A stretch of 64,000 bases of DNA from Spirometra erinaceieuropaei (taxonomy: Eukaryota > Platyhelminthes > Cestoda > Diphyllobothriidea > Diphyllobothriidae). Where the stretch lies: the NCBI GenBank assembly GCA_902702965.1, contig CACRXP010000014.1, forward strand, positions 2,428,005 to 2,492,004, written 5' to 3'. Positions 58,061 through 64,000 of this stretch are shown in pieces. The notes beneath the pieces are model-generated. The model was not told where the DNA came from. It saw nothing but the letters and a program-made list of their open reading frames with translations, and did no database searches. The first letter of the stretch is position 1. Every line of letters starts with the position of its first letter. Both the position numbers and the translations under genes were made by a program.

Positions 58061-58981
58061 TGCAGTAGGTGAGCTAACTCCTGAAATGTCAACCAGAATT
58101 CGAAATGCGTTTTCGATTCGAGAAGATTAATAAGGCGGGGCTGTAAAAATCATCATCATGAAGCATAATTCTATAATGATTTAGTTATCCCAGGGTGCCG
58201 GCTTTCGAACTAACTTCTTTCCGGCTGCATGCTAAAGCCATAGTCTGTAAAAAATGACTACATATGTAGCATGCATTTTTCTCATTGATTTTCGATGTCC
58301 TCAAAAACCCAACTATATCATGGAGACATGCATACAAATATTCATTCTCATGCTCATTCGACATAAAATTACATCGTTTTCCAATTTTATACTCGAAAGT
58401 ATGGTATAATGCAGCTTTCAAAAACTTTTCAAATTCTCTAATAATTTTGAACACGACCTGTCGCTAAACTTACACTCAGGATTTCCAAAGTAAAAGCTGC
58501 ATATTTTCCGCGTACGGAAAACCATACATTTCTCTACGGTATTAAGAAGAGAATATATGGGGATCACAAATTTAGCAATGGATATGAGCCATATTGGTAA
58601 CTTGACAAGCCACATTCGTAAATACAGAGACAGGACATTTTGTGAGAGCGCATTTCACGGTATTGAAAAACCTCACAGTTAGAAACTCTTTTAAAACCGA
58701 ATTATACGCTTCCCTCTAATTGAAAATTGGAAGAAGACGTAATTTTCTACCGAATGAATAAAAGAATGAGTATTTTTATGCATGTCTTCCGTGAAATTAA
58801 GTTAATGTTAAAGAGCATCAAAAATCAACGAAAAAAATTCATGCTACTTAAGTAGTCATTTTACAGAGCATAGTTTTTGTATGGAGTCTGAAAGAAGTTC
58901 TTTCGAAAGCCGGCATTTTGAAGTAACTGAAGAGGCATTTTGGAATTTCGGTCGATACTTCATGAATTAGTCCACCTACTG
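58061..58981. mobile_element. Foldback DNA transposon (FB family) with paralogous empty site
   Basis: The left end (TGCAGTAGGTGAGCTAACTC) follows TA at 58059-58060. The right end is 'TTCATGAATTAGTCCACCTA' then CTG at 58979-58981 followed by TA at 58982-58983. The arms are inverted repeats of each other ('GGGTGCCGGCTTTCGAACTA' at 58192 against its inverse near 58905). The uninterrupted site GAGGTGAGATAAACATTATT is kept at 60000-60019. Confidence 0.88.
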
Positions 58982-59279
58982 TACATTTATTAACATGAGC
59001 GGAGGAAAATAAGAAAGGGTATATATTAAGTCGAAAACTCGACAGCCAGTCGTTGAATTCCTCGCCATCATTTTTTTCTCGTATTCACTAATATCGGGAC
59101 ACCATGGGGGAGAGCGGTTCAAGAAAAATCATCGGGTCTAGTAGGTCACAGAGGAGGCGACCAAAACGTGTTCACTTGCGGTTTTCAGGAGACGTTCAAC
59201 TTTTGTCAGAAAACAGCAGGTTTTCCTCTTTTCGCCTGTATGGCTGAAAGACTTCAACGAATGAACCCCAAGACACTAG

Positions 59280-59460
59280 AGCGGCGACAAGTGTTTCGAC
59301 TTTTTTAGTGTCGGCAGTCCAACATACAGGAACCTTATTTGTTGGCACGCCCTAAGCTTGAGCCGTGATCCTGTACCCCACGGAGAATTGAATTCCAAAA
59401 CTCTGACCGTCCGCGATACCGGACTCTTCAACGTGCAGGCCGGACCCGCTGTCTCGAACA
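59280..59460 (-). mobile_element. tRNA-derived SINE, second family, in unit 1
   Basis: On the minus strand a tRNA-like head with B-box-like sequence ('CACGGCTCAAGCTTAGGGCG') and a truncated body. Better seen in the unit 2 copy. Confidence 0.5.
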
Positions 59461-60302
59461 CTCAGGCAGTACATAGCAGACGAAAGGGAGTGAGGCCGAA
59501 ATTGGAGAAATCTGACGCAATGGATGCGGACTATGTTGTACAATATATGAGAGGCATTGGTAAACGGACAGATGGGATGCTGTATGAATGGGCATTGCAC
59601 GGTTTTAAGAAACTATTTTAAACCAAATGCTATTCTTTATTCGAGTATAAAATGTACAGGTAACGTGACTTTATACCAAATGAGTAAAAGAAAGCATATC
59701 TTTGTGCATGTTTGTAGGTCTACAAGTACGTATATGTCAAAATGATGATTTGAGTTTTAGTAAGGGACACCCCTTTTTGGAATAAATGATCTCTATTTTT
59801 AATAAACTGTAAGCAACTCGCTAACCAATTTATATAGATTTTTAACCGTTTAATTAGTTTGTCGTACTTAGGGCCTCAGCATATAAAACGAAAAGGGGGA
59901 ACGATGACTGATTCTCCGCGGTCTGGAGTTGCATCGCTTTGCGCAAAATTCATCATGGATTTTCTTAGAAACCTGATAAAGGAACCATTTTTTAAAATAG
60001 AGGTGAGATAAACATTATTCGACATGAGCCGGGGAAAAGTAAGAAATGTTACGAATCTAGTCGAGAACTCGACAGCCAGTTGCAGAGTTCATGGCCTTCA
60101 TTTATTTCTCGTATCGAGACACTATGGGGGAGAGAGGTTTAACGAAATCGCTTAGAGTCAGTGAGCCACAGATGAAGCGACCAAAACATGTCCACCTACC
60201 GTTTTTAGGAGGCGTTCAACTACTGCAAGTTAGCGGCCGTTTTCTTCCTTTCACCTGTGTGGTTGAGACACTTCAACGAGTGAACCCCAAGATACTAGAA
60301 TA

Positions 60303-60480
60303 TTGAAAAGTGTTTCGACAAAGAAAAGAGACATCGAAATGAGTATATCTGGTTTTTGCGTCATCAATCCACCGTACCCGAATTTTATTTGTTGGCGCGT
60401 CCGAGACTTAAGCCCTGAACTTGTAAATCACGGAGAATTTAAATCCACTACGCTAACCACCCGCAATACCGGACTCTTCC
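60303..60480 (-). mobile_element. tRNA-derived SINE, second family, in unit 2
   Basis: The minus strand reads 'GCGGGTGGTTAGCGTAGTGG' (A-box-like), 'CAAGTTCAGGGCTTAAGTCT' (B-box-like), then a body ending 'TCATTTCGATGTCTCTTTTC' and 'TTTGTCGAAACACTT'. That end corresponds to the 'ATTCCAGTCTCCCTTGTC..TTTGTCGGTAATA' end of the main SINE family, although the heads differ. Confidence 0.6.
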
Positions 60481-60590
60481 TCTCTTCGACCTACAGGTCG
60501 TACCCGCTGCCCCAATCGTTAAACATTGCATGGTAAAAAACAAGGAGTGAGACCGACATTGGAAAAATCTGACGGGCTTTTGAAATTGTC

Positions 60591-62149
60591 ACGATCTGCT
60601 AAATGTCGTGGTTTGGAAGGTTACCAGCTGACTGAATGACTAATTTCTCGTGTTCTTTATTTTGTGTGCACGCGGGGTGGTTGGCAGGAGCCCTGAGTGT
60701 CCGGCTCTACAGCTCCTCCTTAATGAAAACTCTATGGCGCTCTCATGAAAGTGAAATCCCCCTCCCCTATCTGACACTCATTGTGGGGATTAGGTCGTGT
60801 GTGAGATGAGTGGACGGACCGCTTAGCCTAGTCAGACACTGCGCCCGAACATACCTCCCGTCGTCCTGACATTGTCTTGTCATCAGAGCCTGGTGCGGGG
60901 GGGAGGAGGAGAGAGTTCGGAAGACATCACGCAAGTCAATCTTATTACGAAATAATTCGCGCGCAAGTCGTCGATACTGCGGCTGCTACGTGGATGTCGT
61001 CGATTGCGACGGTCGAAATACCGTCACCAATTCCTGTCCAGACTTGTTAGTGAATTAAAAAGTGGGTTGGAAGGTCGGCGACTTGACGCAGATCAAGAAA
61101 TGGAGAAATCACGAATGTTCCTCTGGAGCATGAAGTTAAAGTTTTATTGGAGGCAGTGATGAGCTTGTCAAATGTCAAGGCGAATTTGCTGGAATGACAA
61201 CGAGACCCTCTGGTGTTACAATTTTTAAATGTTCGTTATGATGGACGTATAAATTAGAAGTCTTAGAAGAAGATGCAGCCACTTTCGTGGATGGTATGGA
61301 ATTTACATGGAGTCAAGTATGGTCGCCGACAAACAAAATTTATCGAGAGCTCCCGAAAACACAAAAATAAGGATATAGTTACTCCTCGCGGTCGTAAATT
61401 GCCGTCAGAATTTCATGGAAATGCCTCCAATTAAGTATGGCGTCGCCTAATTTCCGACGGCTGCATATTTCTGATCCACTGCTGTATTGCCAGATAATCC
61501 TGATCATGTTAAAAAACATGATTTGAGGATGTAAGTAAATCGTGAATCATAGAACGCATTTGTTAACGGTGCTTACAATGCTTACTGTGTTTGTTTCAGT
61601 AGAGCTATTTTTCTTCAATCGCAAAATAGTTTTGGTGACCAGTATTCGTGCAAATCACGGTAACCGCAAGTATACTTGGATATTACTAATTTTGGTTAAA
61701 TCTGGCGAAAAACTTCAGATGCGCACCACGGCCCCTTAATTTTCCGCTTTGTTTCTGTTGTAAAGTACCCGTTATTTCCTTTATCGCTTATTTCAGGCCA
61801 AAACGAGTTTTGAGAAAGGGACGCGATGATGTAATTGCCTCCTTAAGGTAACGTTGAAAATACAAAATATTTGCACTTGGTCGCCTTGAAACCTAAATAA
61901 TGTGACTTTGTCTAAATTCTCTGTCTGTAAAAATCTCTCCTTTTGTAAAGCTACAAAGTGCTTTTTGTGACGCGTTGATAGAAAGCTATATGGCTTCCAC
62001 CTCTTTGCTGAGAATTTAATTACCGATAATTTATTTGTGCCGACAACTTCTCCCTACGTTAACATCCGCAAAAGGCACATTTCAGATGCATTCCGTTATA
62101 AGCTATTGATATCCATGCCGAATCTTAGTTTTATGAGTTTGGAGAGTTA
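60591..62149. other. Mostly unassigned; R3 fragment at 60885-61020
   Basis: 'CATCACGCAAGTCAATCTTA' and 'AATAATTCGCGCGCAAGTCG' at 60924-60973 match the R3 core. The remainder to 62149 shows nothing I recognise. Confidence 0.4.
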
Positions 62150-62444
62150 AAACCGACAGGGCAACGGGCTCATGGCCCGGTGGGTAGAGCCGTGGACTTC
62201 TAAACCAACAGGTCGCGAGTTCGAGGCTCGGGTGCTCCACACTTCGGGCTTGGGTATGGCTGGCTGACGACGGCTAATAAGCCAGAAATGGCCATTCCAG
62301 TCTCCTTTGTCTTTGTCGGTAATACTATTCTGCCTATATATCATGCGCCGCTGTGCGGCTGCTGGTTGGGCTCGAGAGAGAGCCCTTAAGGCACAACGGA
62401 ACGAGTGAGTTCTGTATGAACGATCGGTGAGCGCCCCCTACTAT
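62150..62444 (+). mobile_element. tRNA-derived SINE
   Basis: Order: 'AACCGACAGGGCAACGGGCT', head with 'GGACTTCTAAACCAACAGGT' and 'GCGAGTTCGAGGCTCGGGTG', body to 'TTTGTCGGTAATACTATTCT', then the GCGCCGCTGTGCGGCTGCTG module ending 'GAGCGCCCCCTACTA'. Module order is tRNA head first, GC module second, the reverse of 47938-48250. Confidence 0.82.
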
Positions 62445-64000
62445 TCTTTTTACTGCGTCTATCTCACATAGGCTTCTATTTCCTGAGAACCAGCAGCGCT
62501 GTATTTAAGGCTATAATGAATGCCCTCAAAGAGCGCCCTCCTTCCATCAACCGAAACTGTTACGCCTAGAAAATGCTAGATGATCTTACTTATTGCATTA
62601 TTCACCTTCTCAGCATCTTTGTAGTTATTTCACTAGCACCTTCCACCGTGAGGAACCAGATCATGACATTGTCCTGCGCACCTAAATATCAATTCGTCAA
62701 AAGGTGCGTAGAAACCCTGATGATCAACAAACGTTTCAGTCACATCATAGTTATCAGAGGAAATATTTTTTCCCGTTGTCATAATTAGGACAAGATGAAA
62801 TCTTCCAAGGTTACCAGTACTCGGTTGCTATTGTATCAGGTTTGCATTCCAAATTTAAAAAATATTTATGTGAGCTTGTTCAAAATATCCTTAAGATATT
62901 TTTAGTTCTTTCGGTAGAAGATCAAAACCTCGACAGGCTGCCGAGCTAAAAAACTATGCTCGGCATTTGTAAAGTAATTGGAAGACGGATAAAGGATGTT
63001 AAAAGCAGATGTTTGGTCAGCCAATGATCTTCAGCAGGTAACATTATAACACTAACGTTTGAAGTCGCGTCTAGCTGGTTGTGCAGCCTGGAGCACTAAG
63101 AAATTCGCAGACTGTACCTGTTTAGAGGGCGTACTGGAGTCCTTACCGTCTAACTGAACTCGCCCCGTAACCCGTAAGTCAATAAATCTCATGCGTGGGG
63201 ATTAATTCAGGGATAAACTAAACTTTAGTTACAATAGTAAATTTTCTCGAACACCAGGCGGGCTATGGCCATTTAACGAGTGTGGATGAATTAGAAGTGA
63301 CCGCCTTAGCATCCGCTTTGAAAGGAAAGTTAGTTTTTGGTTAACCACCTCCAGACCGACTACTTTTAAGTGCAGTGGAGTTTATTAATTTAATAGACAT
63401 GGCGATGTTTGACTGGGCGTGTCTATTCACCCCAAAGGGACTCCGTATTTCAGCTTAATTTTTTGCGGATCCTAGGCAACATTTGTAGGTGAATTTCGCC
63501 ATTGCTGACCGCTCGTTGCCCCGTAGTCAGCTGCAAGGTTTCCAGATCGAGGTATCTAAAGAAAGAGTATGTTTTCATCCGTCAATAAAGACACTTTGAC
63601 TAGCTGACGGCCCCCTCTAGGTCGATTTTTTTCTTGTCAGATCAAATCAAATAGGAGTATTTGGAGTGGAGGGCAGAAGTACTTAAAAACGGTATTTAAA
63701 AATATACAAGCCTGCATGAAGGGCAGTTAAGCCGAAAGGATCTACAGGGGATTTCAGCATGCAGAATGCTTTAGTCTGATAGTGAAATAGGAGTGGTAAG
63801 GAGCTGGAGAACTCGCCAAATAACAGTGAACAACACATGGGCGGCGCTTGTACACATTAAGTTCAGCGATGTTCAAGTAAATGTAAACAGAATGGGTTAC
63901 TGAAATTAGAATAGTAGCATATCATCGGTTCTTAAAGTGGCCCACTAGATGCGGTTTGGGGAGTTCTGGATGACCTGTAACAGGTGGGAATCCAGGCAAA
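62445..64000. other. Unassigned DNA to window end
   Basis: Only a short frame (62573-62788) without a recognised domain; no repeat match seen. Confidence 0.35.

Larger units (their letters stand above)
57480..60590 (+). repeat. Tandem duplication of a ~1-kb unit, one unit split by an FB element
   Basis: Unit 1 is 57480-58060 plus 58984-59530; unit 2 is about 59600-60590. The left parts share 'GTACATGTCAAAACGATG' (57642; 59730 with changes), 'TTTTTAAC.G..TAATTA' and 'GAACGATGACTGAT'. The right parts share 'ACTCGACAGCCAGT', 'GACCAAAACGTGTTCACTTG' type blocks and 'GAACCCCAAGA.ACTAGA'. The left part itself includes an FB-arm fragment (57530-57620). A short frame after ATGACTGAT is similar in both units but not conserved enough to call a gene. 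Confidence 0.75.

Overview
This window looks like repeat-dominated nuclear DNA from an invertebrate animal, most likely a flatworm (tapeworm or fluke). That is inference. It rests on the mix of Penelope-like retroelements (PLEs) with GIY-YIG endonuclease, a CR1-like LINE, LINE tails carrying 'GLVGHLRIH'-type C2H2 fingers (a combination I associate with flatworm genomes), tRNA-derived SINEs, Tc1/mariner-related DNA transposons and TTAGGG-type telomeric motifs. I found no host protein-coding gene, no intact functional tRNA or rRNA gene, and nothing bacterial, viral or CRISPR-like. Nearly all longer reading frames are transposon relics or chance frames inside repeats. Exons of host genes split by introns could escape a reading like this.

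Layout. 1-8.3 kb: a foldback DNA transposon (FB) copy holding an 87-bp PLE-terminus insert, SINEs including a head-to-head pair, a zinc-finger LINE tail, a PLE relic, a long TCA microsatellite inside a SINE, and a second FB copy. 10.4-16.2 kb: a short MITE-like element, a decayed 1.9-kb Tc1/mariner transposon (11280-13187), immediately followed by a young-looking PLE with 205-bp inverted repeats (13205-14518), then a composite FB element. 16.3-21.6 kb: a mosaic of LINE-tail, PLE and unnamed repeat fragments plus a telomere-like array. 22.1-30.4 kb: a well-preserved FB copy, a second PLE with 111-bp inverted repeats (24951-25766), unassigned AT-rich DNA and an FB-related element. 32.8-40.4 kb: a second telomere-like array, a third PLE (33849-35065), and a nearly full-length broken CR1-like LINE (36850-40105). 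40-57 kb: SINEs, microsatellite, PLE and FB fragments among long stretches I cannot assign. 57.5-60.6 kb: a tandem duplication of about 1 kb, with an FB element inserted in only one unit, so the other unit preserves the empty site. 62.15 kb: one more SINE.

How the parts relate. The decayed mariner-like transposon and the FB elements share the same terminal motif (CAGT...CTAACTCATGAAATG) and TA flanks, so the FB elements are probably non-autonomous partners moved by that type of transposase. SINEs have no enzyme of their own and would depend on a LINE. The PLEs encode their own reverse transcriptase plus GIY-YIG endonuclease; every copy here is 5'-truncated, and several carry an inverted copy of their 3' end at the 5' side.
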